DNA of 64,000 nucleotides from Bradyrhizobium daqingense (GTDB lineage: Bacteria > Pseudomonadota > Alphaproteobacteria > Rhizobiales > Xanthobacteraceae): the NCBI RefSeq assembly GCF_021044685.1, contig NZ_CP088014.1, positions 1,426,001-1,490,000 of the forward strand, read 5' to 3'. A program made the translations under genes and the position numbers. Position 1 is the stretch's first letter, and every line of letters begins with the position of its first letter. The notes under the pieces are model-generated. The model was not told where the DNA came from. It saw only the letters and a list, made by a program, of their open reading frames with translations, and did not search any database. This document shows, one piece after another, positions 17,921 through 27,383 of the stretch.

Positions 17921-19066
17921 CTACAGCGACCTCGCGATCAGCAGCTTCATGATCTCATTGGTGCCGCCATAGATCTTCTGGATGCGGGAATCGATGAAGA
18001 TGCGCGAGATCGGATATTCCTGCATGTAGCCGTAGCCGCCGAACAGCTGGAGGCATTCGTCGGCGGTCTCGACCTGCTTCTCCGAACACCAATATTTCGC
18101 CATCGACGCCGTGACGGTGTCGAGATCCCCGGCGACCAGGCGTTCGATGCACCAGTCGACGAAGACGCGCGCGATCATCGCCTCGGTCTTGCGCTCGGCG
18201 AGCGTGAAGGCGGTGTTTTGGAAATCCATCAGCGGCTTGCCGAACGCTTTCCGCTCCTTGGTGTACTCGGTGGTGAGCTTGACCGCGCGCTCCATCGAGG
18301 CGACGGCGCCGACCGCGAGGGCGAGGCGCTCCTGCGGCAATTGCTGCATCAGCTGGACGAAACCCTGGCCTTCCTCCTTGCCGAGCAGGTTGTCCGGCGG
18401 GACCGTCACGTTGTCGAAGAACAGCTCCGACGTGTCGGAGGCGTGCAGCCCGATCTTGTCGAGGTTGCGCCCGCGCTTGTAGCCATCCGCGCCCGCGGTC
18501 TCGACCACGACCAGCGAGATGCCCTTGGCGCCTTGCTCGCCGGTGCGCGCGACCACGATGACGAGGTCGGCGGCCTGGCCGTTGGTGATGAACGTCTTCT
18601 GGCCGTTGATGACGTAGGAATTGCCCTGCTTCTTCGCCGTGGTCTTCACGGCCTGGAGATCCGAGCCGGTGCCGGGCTCGGTCATGGCGATGGCGCCGAC
18701 CATCTCGCCCGAGGCCATCTTCGGCAGCCAGCGCTTCTTCTGCTCCTCCGAGCCGTAGTTGAGGATGTAGTGCGCGACGATGGCGCTGTGCACGGAGACG
18801 CCGGTGGTCAGCTCCGGCACGGTGCTTTCGAGATCGTCCAGCACGGCGGCGTCATAGGCGAAGGTCGCGCCCAGACCGCCATATTCCTCCGGCACGCTCG
18901 CCAGCAGAGCGCCCATCTCGCCGAGCCCGCGCCAGGCGAAGCGGTCGACCATCTTCTGCTCGCGCCATTTCTCGGCATGCGGCGCCAGGTCCTTGGCGAG
19001 ATATTTCCGGAACTGGTCGCGGAACGTGTCCAGCTCTTCGGTCATCCAGGAGGAGCGGTAAGACAT
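17921..19066 (-). CDS. acyl-CoA dehydrogenase
   Basis: 381 residues from ATG 19066. Motifs: AIAMTEPGTGSDLQAVKTTA (FAD/substrate strand, near residue 125), NSYVINGQKTFITNG, and the C-terminal signature CLQLFGGYGYMQEYPISRIF followed by IYGGTNEIMKLLIAR, which holds the catalytic Glu of the short-chain and related dehydrogenases. The enzyme removes two hydrogens from an acyl-CoA and passes electrons to ETF. Chain-length preference cannot be read. It may work with the enoyl-CoA hydratase at 20,999. Confidence 0.93.
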   Translation of the reverse strand: MSYRSSWMTEELDTFRDQFRKYLAKDLAPHAEKWREQKMVDRFAWRGLGEMGALLASVPEEYGGLGATFAYDAAVLDDLESTVPELTTGVSVHSAIVAHYILNYGSEEQKKRWLPKMASGEMVGAIAMTEPGTGSDLQAVKTTAKKQGNSYVINGQKTFITNGQAADLVIVVARTGEQGAKGISLVVVETAGADGYKRGRNLDKIGLHASDTSELFFDNVTVPPDNLLGKEEGQGFVQLMQQLPQERLALAVGAVASMERAVKLTTEYTKERKAFGKPLMDFQNTAFTLAERKTEAMIARVFVDWCIERLVAGDLDTVTASMAKYWCSEKQVETADECLQLFGGYGYMQEYPISRIFIDSRIQKIYGGTNEIMKLLIARSL

Positions 19067-19191
19067 GGTTACCTCGGTTGGTGCGGAGTTCCGGCTTGGT
19101 AGGCCAGTCGACTGCTGCAATTATTGTGTTTTCAGGCTGCGCCGGTGACGCTACCAAGGCGGCCAGAAATGCGTCTGTCGGGTGCCTAATT

Positions 19192-19869
19192 TTGACTGCC
19201 AAAACTCAAGAGCTCAAGCTCGACATCGAGCGCATCGGCACGGTCTCCGCGATCCTGACGCAGCCGGCCAACGCGCGCGGCTGCTACGTGCTGGCGCACG
19301 GCGCCGGCGCGGATATGCGCCATGCCTTCATGGAGAAAGTTGCGGAAGGTCTCGCGAGCCGCGGCATCGCGACGTTCCGCTTCAATTTCCCCTACATGGA
19401 GGAGAAGAAGGGGCGTCCCGACCAGCCGGCGGTCGCGCACGCCGCTATCCGCGCGGCGGTCGCGGAGGCGGCGCGGCTGTGTCCGGGCTTGAAGCTCGTC
19501 GCCGGCGGCAAATCGTTCGGCGGCCGCATGACCTCGCAGGCGCAGTCGAAGTCTCCGCTGCCCGGTGTCAAAGGGCTCGCCTTCCTCGGCTTTCCCCTGC
19601 ATGCCGACAAGAAGCCGTCGTCCGAGCGGGCCGAGCATCTCGCCGGCATCGCCATCCCCATGCTGTTCCTGCAAGGCACGCGCGACGGGCTCGCCGATCC
19701 TGGCCATCTCAGGCCCGTTATTGCAGGGCTGCGGACGAAGGCGACGCTGCATGAGGTCGAAGGCGGCGACCACTCTTTCGCGGTGCTGAAAAAGTCCGGT
19801 CGAACGAATGACGAGGCGCTCACGGAAGTGCTCGACACGCTCGCCGCGTGGATCGACGCGCTCGACTGA
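19192..19869 (+). CDS. alpha/beta family hydrolase (KANL3/Tex30 type)
   Basis: About 225 residues from TTG 19192; no ATG is available in frame before the domain, and a start further upstream would run into the dehydrogenase promoter. CYVLAHGAGADMRHAFMEKV and RFNFPYMEEKKGRPDQP are the signature of the KANL3/Tex30 (COG3571) hydrolases. The nucleophile elbow is VAGGKSFGGRMTSQ and the late His is in VEGGDHSFAVLKKSG. The biochemical role is unknown. The start is the least certain part. Confidence 0.82.
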   Translation: MTAKTQELKLDIERIGTVSAILTQPANARGCYVLAHGAGADMRHAFMEKVAEGLASRGIATFRFNFPYMEEKKGRPDQPAVAHAAIRAAVAEAARLCPGLKLVAGGKSFGGRMTSQAQSKSPLPGVKGLAFLGFPLHADKKPSSERAEHLAGIAIPMLFLQGTRDGLADPGHLRPVIAGLRTKATLHEVEGGDHSFAVLKKSGRTNDEALTEVLDTLAAWIDALD

Positions 19870-19872
19870 ACG

Positions 19873-20847
19873 TCACGCCGAATAGAGCCCCTTGTCGCGC
19901 GCTTTCTGGATCGCCAGCGCGGCGATCAGGTCAAGCGTCGGCGTCGACAGGCCCGCGGTGCGCGCGAAGGCGGCGGGCGCCCTCACCAGCACGTCGATCT
20001 CCATGGCGCGGCCGAGCTCGTAATCCTGCAGCAGCGACGGCTTGTGGTTGGGCGCGGGGCCGCTCCGCGTCACACGCTTGACCTCGGGAATGAAGTGCTG
20101 GGCAATGTCGTTGGCCTCGTTCAGCATGCGCGGGATGACGTCGGTGAAAGCAGGGTCGTCGCGAACGCCGCGCGCGGTCTGGCCGGTGAGCAGGCACAGC
20201 ACCGACAGCGACATGTTGGTCAGCAGCTTTGACCAGATCGCCTCGCGGATCTCGGCGACCGGCGGCGATTCCAGGCGCGCGTCGTTGAAGGCACCGCGGA
20301 GTTTCGTGATGCGATCGCAATTGCGGTCGTCGCATTCGCCGATCAGGAGCCGGTTGCGGTCCGGCGTCAGGTTCTGCACCACGCCGGGCGCGATCACCTC
20401 GTTGGAGGAGAACACGACGCCGCCGATGATCCGCTCCTTCGGGATGCAGGCGCGCAGCCGTCCGCCGGGATCGAGGAAGGAAATGTCCGGCGGTGTCGGG
20501 TGCCGCGGCGGCAGGCCGATCCCATACCACCAGGGAATGCCGTTCTGCGCGAACACGATCGCGGTGTCGTCCTGCAGCAGCGGCTTGATGCTGGAGACAA
20601 GGCCAGTCAGCGCGGTGGCCTTCAGCGTCGAGATCACGACGTCTTGCGGGCCGAGTTGGGCCGGGTCGCCCGACGCGTTCACCTTGGCGCTGACTTCGGA
20701 ATCGCCGACCCGCAGCTTGAGACCGCCCGCCCGCGCCGCCTCCAGGTGCGCGCCGCGCATCACGCAAGAGACCTCGTGGCCGGCGCGCGCCAGCCGTACC
20801 GCAATGTGGCTGCCGACGGCGCCCGCGCCGAAAATGCAGATGCGCAT
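19873..20847 (-). CDS. 2-dehydropantoate 2-reductase family protein (second paralogue)
   Basis: 324 residues starting MRICIFGAGAVGSHIAVRLA, an NADPH-binding Rossmann fold at the extreme N-terminus, which fixes the start; the longer frame upstream is not homologous. SKLLTNMSLSVLCLLTGQTA is the region of the catalytic Lys and Asn, and the C-terminal helical domain includes KPSLLQDYELGRAMEID, a motif strong in ketopantoate reductases. It may make pantoate or reduce another 2-oxo acid. It ends three bases after the convergent hydrolase. Confidence 0.88.
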   Translation of the reverse strand: MRICIFGAGAVGSHIAVRLARAGHEVSCVMRGAHLEAARAGGLKLRVGDSEVSAKVNASGDPAQLGPQDVVISTLKATALTGLVSSIKPLLQDDTAIVFAQNGIPWWYGIGLPPRHPTPPDISFLDPGGRLRACIPKERIIGGVVFSSNEVIAPGVVQNLTPDRNRLLIGECDDRNCDRITKLRGAFNDARLESPPVAEIREAIWSKLLTNMSLSVLCLLTGQTARGVRDDPAFTDVIPRMLNEANDIAQHFIPEVKRVTRSGPAPNHKPSLLQDYELGRAMEIDVLVRAPAAFARTAGLSTPTLDLIAALAIQKARDKGLYSA

Positions 20848-20998
20848 GTAATGTCCCGTCCTGATCCCTCGCCGCCCGGGCGGAGCATGACACAAGCCGC
20901 CATGCGATGGACGCGGCCGCCCCACGCTGGAAAGATATGGATCGGGACGTGCGGCCTCGGCCATAGTGCGCGGCAAACAACTGACCGGAGGATCGCCG

Positions 20999-21802
20999 AT
21001 GCCCGCCAACCCCGTCCTGTGGACCCTCGATGAGCGCGGCGTTGCGACCGTCACCCTGAACCGGCCCGAGGTCAACAACGCCTATGACGGCGACTTGATC
21101 GCGGGCGTGCTCGCCGCCATGGACGACCTCGGGAAGAAGCCGAACCTGCGCGTCGTCGTGCTCAGGGGCAACGGCAAGCATTTCCAGGCCGGCGCCGACC
21201 TCAAATGGATCAACGGCGTACGCCCGCAATCGGCTGAGGCGAACGAAGCGGCCTCGCGCGCGACCTTTGAGGCCGTGCAGCGGCTCAACACGCTGCCGAT
21301 CCCGACTGTCGCACTGGTGCAGGGCGGCTGTTTCGGCGGCGGCACCGGCGTGATCGCGGCCTGCGACGTCGTGATTGCCGCCGACAATGCCCTGTTCTCG
21401 ATCACCGAGGTACGCTGGGGCCTGACCGCCGCCATCATCATCCCGCAGCTCTGCGACGCAATTGGCATCCGGCAAGTCCGCCGCTATGCGCTGACCGGCG
21501 AGCGCTTCGGCGCCGAGGATGCCCGCCGCATCGGCCTGGTCCACGAGGTCGTGCCGCTCGCCGAACTGGAGGCCGCCGGCAGCAAGGTGGTCGAGCAGCT
21601 GCTTGCCAACGGTCCAGAGGCCATGGCCGAGACCAAGCGTCTCGCGCTGGAGAGCTCGTTCGGCGGCATGGCCGTGGAGGATGCGGCGTATACGCGGCTC
21701 GTGCACCTGCACTCGCTTAAGCGCCAGAGCGCCGAAGCTGCGGAGGGACTGGCCTCGTTCGCGGAGAAGCGCGCGGCAAACTGGGGTGGAGGCAAGGCTT
21801 AG
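20999..21802 (+). CDS. enoyl-CoA hydratase/isomerase family protein
   Basis: 267 residues starting MPANPVLWTLDERGVATVTL with GGAGG before the ATG. Crotonase motifs are clear: LNRPEVNNAYDGDLIAG, the oxyanion-hole segment GNGKHFQAGADLKWI, and VQGGCFGGGTGVIAACDVVIA, followed by FSITEVRWGL, which places Glu in the active site. Such enzymes hydrate enoyl-CoA in beta-oxidation or amino-acid breakdown (methylglutaconyl-CoA hydratase-like members look similar). It is divergent from the reductase at 19,873. Confidence 0.92.
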   Translation: MPANPVLWTLDERGVATVTLNRPEVNNAYDGDLIAGVLAAMDDLGKKPNLRVVVLRGNGKHFQAGADLKWINGVRPQSAEANEAASRATFEAVQRLNTLPIPTVALVQGGCFGGGTGVIAACDVVIAADNALFSITEVRWGLTAAIIIPQLCDAIGIRQVRRYALTGERFGAEDARRIGLVHEVVPLAELEAAGSKVVEQLLANGPEAMAETKRLALESSFGGMAVEDAAYTRLVHLHSLKRQSAEAAEGLASFAEKRAANWGGGKA

Positions 21803-21805
21803 GCG

Positions 21806-22078
21806 TCAGCAGCCGCGGCAGATGTTGTTGATGCTGCGATAGACTGCGTCGTCGTCCTGTCGCATCTGACGCAGCGTTTCGAGCGTGTTGCTCTCGGCGG
21901 TGGCTGGAGCCGGCTTGCGCCTTGCCGCGAGCTCTTCCTCCTGCCGCTTGTAGCAGGCCTCGCGATCGGGCTTGGCCTGGATGAAGCGGCAGTTCTGCTC
22001 CACGGCCGAGGCGGTGGTGGTTGAGATCGCGAGAGCGGTCAGGGCGGCGAATGCGTATTTCATGGGTGTCGAATCCAT
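21806..22078 (-). CDS. small secreted Cys-containing protein
   Basis: 90 residues starting MDSTPMKYAFAALTALAIST; GAAGGG lies five bases before this ATG, so it is preferred over the internal Met at 22,063. The signal peptide is followed by VEQNCRFIQAKPDREACYKR, an Ala/Pro stretch and a C-terminal INNICRGC. Four cysteines suggest disulfide bonds in the periplasm. No function is known. It is convergent with the enoyl-CoA hydratase, three bases apart. Confidence 0.65.
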   Translation of the reverse strand: MDSTPMKYAFAALTALAISTTTASAVEQNCRFIQAKPDREACYKRQEEELAARRKPAPATAESNTLETLRQMRQDDDAVYRSINNICRGC

Positions 22079-22154
22079 AGCGGCCCTTCTTTCAGGTCTG
22101 TCACGCGAGAGCAACTGCGATGTTGTGACAGGTGTGCGACGCGGCGCACACCGC

Positions 22155-22229
22155 GTAGCCCGGATGAGCGAAGCGACATCCGGGAATGCCGCGAAGAGTC
22201 CCGCATGTCGCTTCGCTCATGCGGGCTAC
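22155..22229. repeat. palindromic intergenic repeat (GTAGCCCGGATGAGCG type)
   Basis: Left arm GTAGCCCGGATGAGCGAAGC at 22,155 is matched by a nearly perfect complement ending GCTTCGCTCATGCGGGCTAC at 22,229. It lies between a small secreted-protein gene and the LysR gene. Repeats of this kind occur widely between genes in Bradyrhizobium-like genomes (general knowledge) and could act as transcript-end hairpins. Confidence 0.85.
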
Positions 22230-22246
22230 AGCCATCTTGGCACGAC

Positions 22247-23131
22247 CTACAGCGACTGCGCCAGCGACGTCTTCAGCAGCGTCAGCAGCGCCTGCACCGC
22301 CGCCGCATTGCGCCGCCGTTCGGGGATCGCGGCCTTGACCCACAATTCCGGAATCGGAAAGTCGCGCAGCACTGGCCTCAACTCGCCGTCACGCAACGCG
22401 CCGGCCACGAGATAATGCGAGATCAGCGCGATGCCGTTGCCGGCGATGGCGCTGCGCGCCAGCACGTGGCCCTCGTTGGAGGAGAGCAGCGGGCTGACCT
22501 GGATGCTGATGCGGCCGCGCGGCCCGTCGAAGATCCATTCCGGTCCCGTCGGCATGAAGCTGAGGCAGCGATGCTCGACGAGGTCGCGCGGATGTTTTGG
22601 CGTGCCGTGCTTCTTCAAATAGGCAGGCGAGGCGCAGAGCAATCGCTTCAGCGGACACAGCGGCTCGTCGATCACGCCGCCGAACGAATGCGGGAAGGCG
22701 CCGATGGCGATATCGAAGCCTTCGGCAACGGGATCGACCGGGCGGTCGATCAGCACGATCTCGAGCTTCAGCCGCGGATTCTGAGTCTGGAACGCGCTGA
22801 AGGCGTCGGCGAGTCGCGCCACGGTCAGCGAGGTCGGCGCCTTGATGCGCAGATGATCGACGAGATCGTGGCCCTTCTCGCCCATGCGCGAGAGCAGGTC
22901 GGTCGCGTCGGCCACGACACCGCGCGCGCGATGGACGTAGCGCTGCCCGGCCTCGGTGAGCCGCAATTGCCGGGTCGAGCGGTGAAACAGCGGCGTGCCG
23001 ATCCGCGCCTCCAGCTGCGTGACGCGCTTGGCGACCACCGAGGTCGAGACATCGAGCTTTCGCGCAGCGGCGGAGAAACCGGCGGCATCCGCGGTGGCGA
23101 GGAAAGCCTGCAGGTTCACAAGGATGTCCAT
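22247..23131 (-). CDS. LysR family transcriptional regulator
   Basis: 294 residues from ATG 23131 (MDILVNLQAFLATADAAGFS). The N-terminal winged helix-turn-helix is textbook: FSAAARKLDVSTSVVAKRVT, then LEARIGTPLFHRSTRQLRLT. The rest is the LysR effector-binding domain (VEHRCLSFMPTGPEWIF). It is divergent from the FAD oxidoreductase at 23,243, with 111 bases between the starts, so that gene and perhaps the ABC transporter after it are the likely targets. Confidence 0.93.
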   Translation of the reverse strand: MDILVNLQAFLATADAAGFSAAARKLDVSTSVVAKRVTQLEARIGTPLFHRSTRQLRLTEAGQRYVHRARGVVADATDLLSRMGEKGHDLVDHLRIKAPTSLTVARLADAFSAFQTQNPRLKLEIVLIDRPVDPVAEGFDIAIGAFPHSFGGVIDEPLCPLKRLLCASPAYLKKHGTPKHPRDLVEHRCLSFMPTGPEWIFDGPRGRISIQVSPLLSSNEGHVLARSAIAGNGIALISHYLVAGALRDGELRPVLRDFPIPELWVKAAIPERRRNAAAVQALLTLLKTSLAQSL

Positions 23132-23242
23132 GTCCGCCTTTCTCGATTTGTGAAAGCTGATCATGTATTTTGATGGATTGTAGCGCCGTGCGCGTTAATT
23201 CATAGTCGGCCCCAAGCAAGAGATTTCGGGAGCGGACGCGTC

Positions 23243-24610
23243 ATGCGGGCCACAATGATCGAAGAACCGGCACGTCAGGTGCCGCTCTATGGCGAATATG
23301 AAGTCGTCGTGCTCGGCGGCGGACCCGCCGGCATTGTCGCTGCCACCTCCGCCGCGCGCGCCGGGCGGAAGACGCTTCTGATCGAACGCTACGGCTTCCT
23401 CGGCGGCATGGGCACCGCGGCTGGCGTCACCAACTTCTGCGGCCTCCACGGCAATGTCCATGGCGAGCACCGGCGCCTGGTGCAGGGCATGGCGTCGGAG
23501 CTGCTGGCCCGGATCGATCACCTGAACGGCCTCAACACGCCGCATCTGATCCTCGGCAAGGTCTATGCGCAGGCCTACGACACCGCGGCGTACAAGATCG
23601 CGGCCGATGAGCTGCTCGCAAGCCACAGGGTGAACATCCTCTTCCACGCGCTCGGCGCCGGCGTGGTCATGGGTGACAGCAGGCGCATCGACGCGCTGAT
23701 GGTCGAGACCAAAGCCGGCAGGCGAGCGGTGCGAGCCGAGATCTTCATCGACTGCTCGGGCGATGGCGACCTCGCGGTCTGGGCCGGCGCGCCGTTCGAG
23801 ATCGGCGACGAGCACGGCCATCCGCTCTATCCCTCGATGATGCTGCGTCTCAACGGCATCGATCCTGCCAAGGCGGGCGAGGCCTGGCGCACCATTCCGC
23901 AATTAATGGAGAAGGCGCTCGCCGCCGGAACGCATAGATTTCCGCGCAAGAGCGCGATCGTGCGGCCTCAAAAATCCGGCATTGAATGGCGGGTGAACTT
24001 CACGCAAGTGGCGCGCGAGGACGGCCACGCCATCAACGGCGTCGAGCCCGACGATCTCACCCGCGGCGAGATCGAGGGCCGCAAGCAGGCGCTTGCTGCC
24101 TACGAATTCTTGCGCAGCACTGTCCCGGGCTTCGAAAAGTCCTACATCGTCGATCTGCCGCCGCAGCTCGGCATCCGCGAAACCCGTCGCATCAAGGGCG
24201 GCTATCAGCTCAGCGGCGAGGACGTGCTCGGCTGCGCCTCGTTCGAGGATTCCATCGGCGTCAATGGCTGGCCGATCGAGGCGCATGTGCCCGGCGACGT
24301 CGTGTTCACCTTCCCGCCTATCCCGCAATCGCGCGGCTACAACGAGCTGCCTTACCGGATGCTGGTGCCCGACGGCGTCGACAATCTCCTGGTTGCCGGC
24401 CGCTGTGCCTCGATGACCCATGAGGGTCAGTCGGCAGCCCGGGTCTCCGGTGCCTGTTTCGTGATGGGCGAGGCCGCCGGTTCCGCCGCCGCGCTGGCTC
24501 TGTCGGGAAACCGGATCCCGCGTGACATCCCCGTTGAAAAATTGCAGGAAACGTTGAAACAACAGGGCGCCTTCATCGGGCGGGATCAGCCCGTCCCCGA
24601 GGGCCTGTAA
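23243..24610 (+). CDS. FAD-dependent oxidoreductase (FAD_oxidored family)
   Basis: 455 residues. The dinucleotide-binding motif EVVVLGGGPAGIVAATSAAR lies near residue 20, followed by TLLIERYGFLGGMGTAAGVT, typical of the FAD-dependent family PF12831. A distal FAD contact is seen at NLLVAGRCASMTHEGQSAAR near residue 385. No signal peptide is present. The ABC importer genes begin 30 bases after its stop, so it probably acts on the imported compound. It is divergent from the LysR gene. Confidence 0.85.
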   Translation: MRATMIEEPARQVPLYGEYEVVVLGGGPAGIVAATSAARAGRKTLLIERYGFLGGMGTAAGVTNFCGLHGNVHGEHRRLVQGMASELLARIDHLNGLNTPHLILGKVYAQAYDTAAYKIAADELLASHRVNILFHALGAGVVMGDSRRIDALMVETKAGRRAVRAEIFIDCSGDGDLAVWAGAPFEIGDEHGHPLYPSMMLRLNGIDPAKAGEAWRTIPQLMEKALAAGTHRFPRKSAIVRPQKSGIEWRVNFTQVAREDGHAINGVEPDDLTRGEIEGRKQALAAYEFLRSTVPGFEKSYIVDLPPQLGIRETRRIKGGYQLSGEDVLGCASFEDSIGVNGWPIEAHVPGDVVFTFPPIPQSRGYNELPYRMLVPDGVDNLLVAGRCASMTHEGQSAARVSGACFVMGEAAGSAAALALSGNRIPRDIPVEKLQETLKQQGAFIGRDQPVPEGL

Positions 24611-24640
24611 CGGACTGCTGAGAGAACGGGAGGAAACGGG

Positions 24641-25645
24641 ATGATCGGGATTGCGCGGCTCGCGGCAGCCGGCCTTTTGGCGATCATGGCGATGGGCACG
24701 GCTACGGCCGAAGACGCGCTCAAGGCCAAGATCGGCGTGCTTCGCCTGTCATCCTCCGCACCCGTCTTCATCGCGCAGGACAAGGGCTATTTCCGTGAGG
24801 CCGGTTTGGAGGTCGAGCTGAAATTCTTCGATGCGGCGCAGCCGATCGCCGTCGCCACCACCTCGGGAGACGTCGATTTCGGCATCACCGCCTTCACCGC
24901 CGGTCTCTACAATCTCGCCGGCAAGGGCACGCTGAAGGTGATCGGGGGCATGAGCCGCGAGAAGGCGGGCTATCCCCTGATCGGCTATTTCGCCAGCAAC
25001 AACGCCAATTCGGCCGGCCTCAAGACGCCGAAGGATCTCGCGGGCAAGCGCGTGGCAATGACGCAGGTCGGATCGAGCTTTCACTATTCGCTCGGCCTCC
25101 TCGCCGACAAATACGGCTTCAAGCTCTCCGAGGTGAAGATCGTGCCGCTGCAATCGCTGTCGAATGCGGCGGCCGCGCTCAAGGGCGAGACCGTCGACGC
25201 CGCGCTGCTGCCGATCTCCACCGCGCGAAAACTGATGGACGAGGGCGGCGCGAAGTTTTTGGGCTGGGTCGGCGACGAGACGCCCTGGCAATTGGGCGCG
25301 GTGTTCGCCTCGCCGAAGACGCTGACCAACAAGGCCCTGGTGACGAAGCTGCTCGGCGCGCTCGCGAAGGCCGATCGCGAATATCACGACGTCATCCTCG
25401 CCGCGATGAAGGACGGTGTCGCCCCCATCAACGAGCGGACAAAACCGCTGCTGGACATCATTGCGAAGTACACCAATTTGCCGGTCGAGCAGGTGGTCGG
25501 CAATTGCGCCTATATCGATCCCGACGGCAAGCTCGACGTCAAGAACGTCGACAACCAGATCAAATGGCTCCAGGAGCAGGGCTTCGTCGACAAGGGATTT
25601 GATGTGAACGCGATCATCGCGAAGGACTATGTGAAGGCGGATTGA
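24641..25645 (+). CDS. ABC transporter substrate-binding protein (NitT/TauT type)
   Basis: 334 residues starting MIGIARLAAAGLLAIMAMGT, a signal peptide cleaved near ATA. KIGVLRLSSSAPVFIAQDKG then YFREAGLEVELKFFDAAQPI are typical of the NMT1/TauA/SsuA binding proteins, followed by SGDVDFGITAFTAGLYNLAG. A GGGAGGAAACGGG region precedes the ATG. It delivers an organic acid, sulfonate or similar ligand to the ATPase and permease genes downstream. Co-location with aromatic genes suggests an aromatic acid, but the ligand is not evident. Confidence 0.88.
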   Translation: MIGIARLAAAGLLAIMAMGTATAEDALKAKIGVLRLSSSAPVFIAQDKGYFREAGLEVELKFFDAAQPIAVATTSGDVDFGITAFTAGLYNLAGKGTLKVIGGMSREKAGYPLIGYFASNNANSAGLKTPKDLAGKRVAMTQVGSSFHYSLGLLADKYGFKLSEVKIVPLQSLSNAAAALKGETVDAALLPISTARKLMDEGGAKFLGWVGDETPWQLGAVFASPKTLTNKALVTKLLGALAKADREYHDVILAAMKDGVAPINERTKPLLDIIAKYTNLPVEQVVGNCAYIDPDGKLDVKNVDNQIKWLQEQGFVDKGFDVNAIIAKDYVKAD

Positions 25646-25667
25646 ATGCTGCGCGCACCGTCCCAGA

Positions 25668-25768
25668 CCCGTCATCCCCGCGCAACGGCGAAGCCGTTGT
25701 CGCTGGAGGTGCGAGCATTGCGATGCGCATGCATCGCGATGGGAGCTTCGAAGGATGAACGGGACGAC
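25668..25768. repeat. palindromic intergenic repeat (GTCATCC type)
   Basis: Between the binding-protein and ATPase genes lies a repeat beginning CCGTCATCCCCGCGCAACGG with inner hairpins (AACGGCGAAGCCGTT; GCGATGCGCATGCATCGC) and ending near GATGAACGGGACGAC. Its position inside an operon suggests it could tune relative expression of the flanking genes. Confidence 0.7.
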
Positions 25769-25782
25769 GCTGAGGCCGTGAC

Positions 25783-26556
25783 ATGGACCTGATCGCCAAC
25801 CACATCTCCCACCGCTTCGGCGATCTCGCCGTGCTCGACGGCGTCTCCTTCACGGTCAGTGCCGGCGAGGTGGTCGCCATCGTCGGCCCTTCCGGCTGCG
25901 GCAAGAGCACGCTGCTGTCGATCCTGGGCGGCCTCTTGCAACCGAGCTCCGGCGCGCCCGAGCTGCGCGGTGAGCCGCCTGCGGACAGTCTCAATCCGCT
26001 CACCTTCGTATTCCAGGATTTTGCGCTGCTGCCCTGGGCGACGGTGGAGGAGAACGTCGAATTCCCGCTGCTACACACCCAGCTCACGGCCACGCAGCGG
26101 CGCGCGCTGGTCGACGATGCCCTGCGCCGCACCGGCCTGACCGATTTCCGCCAAGCCTATCCAAAGCAACTTTCCGGCGGCATGCGCCAGCGCGTCGGCA
26201 TTTCGCGCGCGCTGGCGGTAAAGCCTGCGATCCTCTTGATGGACGAGCCGCTGTCCGCGCTGGATTCGCAGACACGCGAATTGTTGATGGAGGATTTCGT
26301 CCGCCTGCTCGCCGACGGCGGCATGGGCGCGGTCTATGTCACCCACAATCTCGAAGAGGCGGCGCGGCTCGCTGACCGCATCGTGGTGCTGTCGCGGCGG
26401 CCGGGCCGCATCCGCGAGGTCGTGACCGTGCCGATGACGCGCGCCGAGCGCGGCGAAGCTGTAGCGCGCGAGAAGCTGCTGGCACTGCAGAACCAGATCT
26501 GGTCGCTGATCCGCAACGAAGCCATCGATGCCGAGCGCGAGGTTCAGCATGCTTGA
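25783..26556 (+). CDS. ABC transporter ATP-binding protein (NitT/TauT type)
   Basis: 257 residues. Walker A is VGPSGCGKSTLLSILGG near residue 35, the Q-loop is FVFQDFALLPWATVEENVEF, the ABC signature is LSGGMRQRVGISRAL, and Walker B is ILLMDEPLSALD, followed by VYVTHNLEEAARLADRIVVL. It powers uptake through the permease whose gene overlaps its last codons. It lacks its own clear ribosome site; translation may depend on the upstream message. Confidence 0.93.
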   Translation: MDLIANHISHRFGDLAVLDGVSFTVSAGEVVAIVGPSGCGKSTLLSILGGLLQPSSGAPELRGEPPADSLNPLTFVFQDFALLPWATVEENVEFPLLHTQLTATQRRALVDDALRRTGLTDFRQAYPKQLSGGMRQRVGISRALAVKPAILLMDEPLSALDSQTRELLMEDFVRLLADGGMGAVYVTHNLEEAARLADRIVVLSRRPGRIREVVTVPMTRAERGEAVAREKLLALQNQIWSLIRNEAIDAEREVQHA

Positions 26557-27370
26557 TCGCGCGGCGAACGCGACGTCGAAGGATCAGGCGACCCGCCGCG
26601 TCCGCTTCCGCGGTGCCGGCTTCGTGCCTGCGTCGAGCCGCTTCGGCGGCTGGATCGCGCTCGCCCTCGTCATCGTGCTCTGGCAGGCCGCCGGCAGCGC
26701 CGGCCTTGCCAACCCGTTGTTCCTGCCCGCGCCCTCGGCGATCGCACGCGCGATCTACCAGCTCGCGATCTCGGGCGCGCTCTGGCAGCATCTGTCGGCC
26801 TCGCTGCTGCGCATCGGCGTCGGCTGGCTGCTCGGCACCGCGGCCGGCGTTGCCGTCGGCTTTGCCATCGGCCTGTCCAGGCTCGCGCGCAGCGTCGGCA
26901 TCACCTTCATCTCGGCGTTGTTCCCGATCCCGAAGATCGCGCTGCTGCCGCTCCTGATCCTCTGGCTCGGCATCGGCGAAGAGCCGAAGATCGCGACCAT
27001 CGCGCTCGGGGTGTTCTTCTCGACCGCGATCTCGGTCTATAGCGGCGTCGACGCGGTGCCGCGCAACCTCATCCGCATGGCGCAAAGCTTCAACGTTCCC
27101 TTCGCCACCATCGTACGCAAGGTGATCTGGCCGGGCGCGCTGCCCGCCATCCTCGCCGGCTTCCGCATCACGGCCTCGGTCGCGCTCCTGCTCGTCGTCA
27201 GCGCCGAGATGATCGGCGCACAATACGGCATCGGCGCCTTCGTGCTGCAGGCCGGCAATCTGATGCAGACCGACCAGCTGCTCGCGGGCGTGGTGATCCT
27301 CTCGGCGTTCGGGCTGGCAGTCGGCAAGGTGATCGGCTGGCTGGAGATGCGGCTGTTGCACTGGCGGTAG
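26549..27370 (+). CDS. ABC transporter permease (NitT/TauT type)
   Basis: 273 residues from ATG 26549, which overlaps the last eight bases of the ATPase gene and has GAGG upstream. About six membrane segments are seen (for example IALALVIVLWQAAGSAGLAN, ALLLVVSAEMIGAQYGIGAF). The cytoplasmic coupling loop has the expected NLIRMAQSFNVPFATIVRKV followed by GALPAILAGFRI. It forms the inner-membrane channel with the preceding ATPase and receives ligand from the 24,641 protein. Confidence 0.93.
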   Translation: MLDRAANATSKDQATRRVRFRGAGFVPASSRFGGWIALALVIVLWQAAGSAGLANPLFLPAPSAIARAIYQLAISGALWQHLSASLLRIGVGWLLGTAAGVAVGFAIGLSRLARSVGITFISALFPIPKIALLPLLILWLGIGEEPKIATIALGVFFSTAISVYSGVDAVPRNLIRMAQSFNVPFATIVRKVIWPGALPAILAGFRITASVALLLVVSAEMIGAQYGIGAFVLQAGNLMQTDQLLAGVVILSAFGLAVGKVIGWLEMRLLHWR

Positions 27371-27383
27371 CAACAATTCAGGT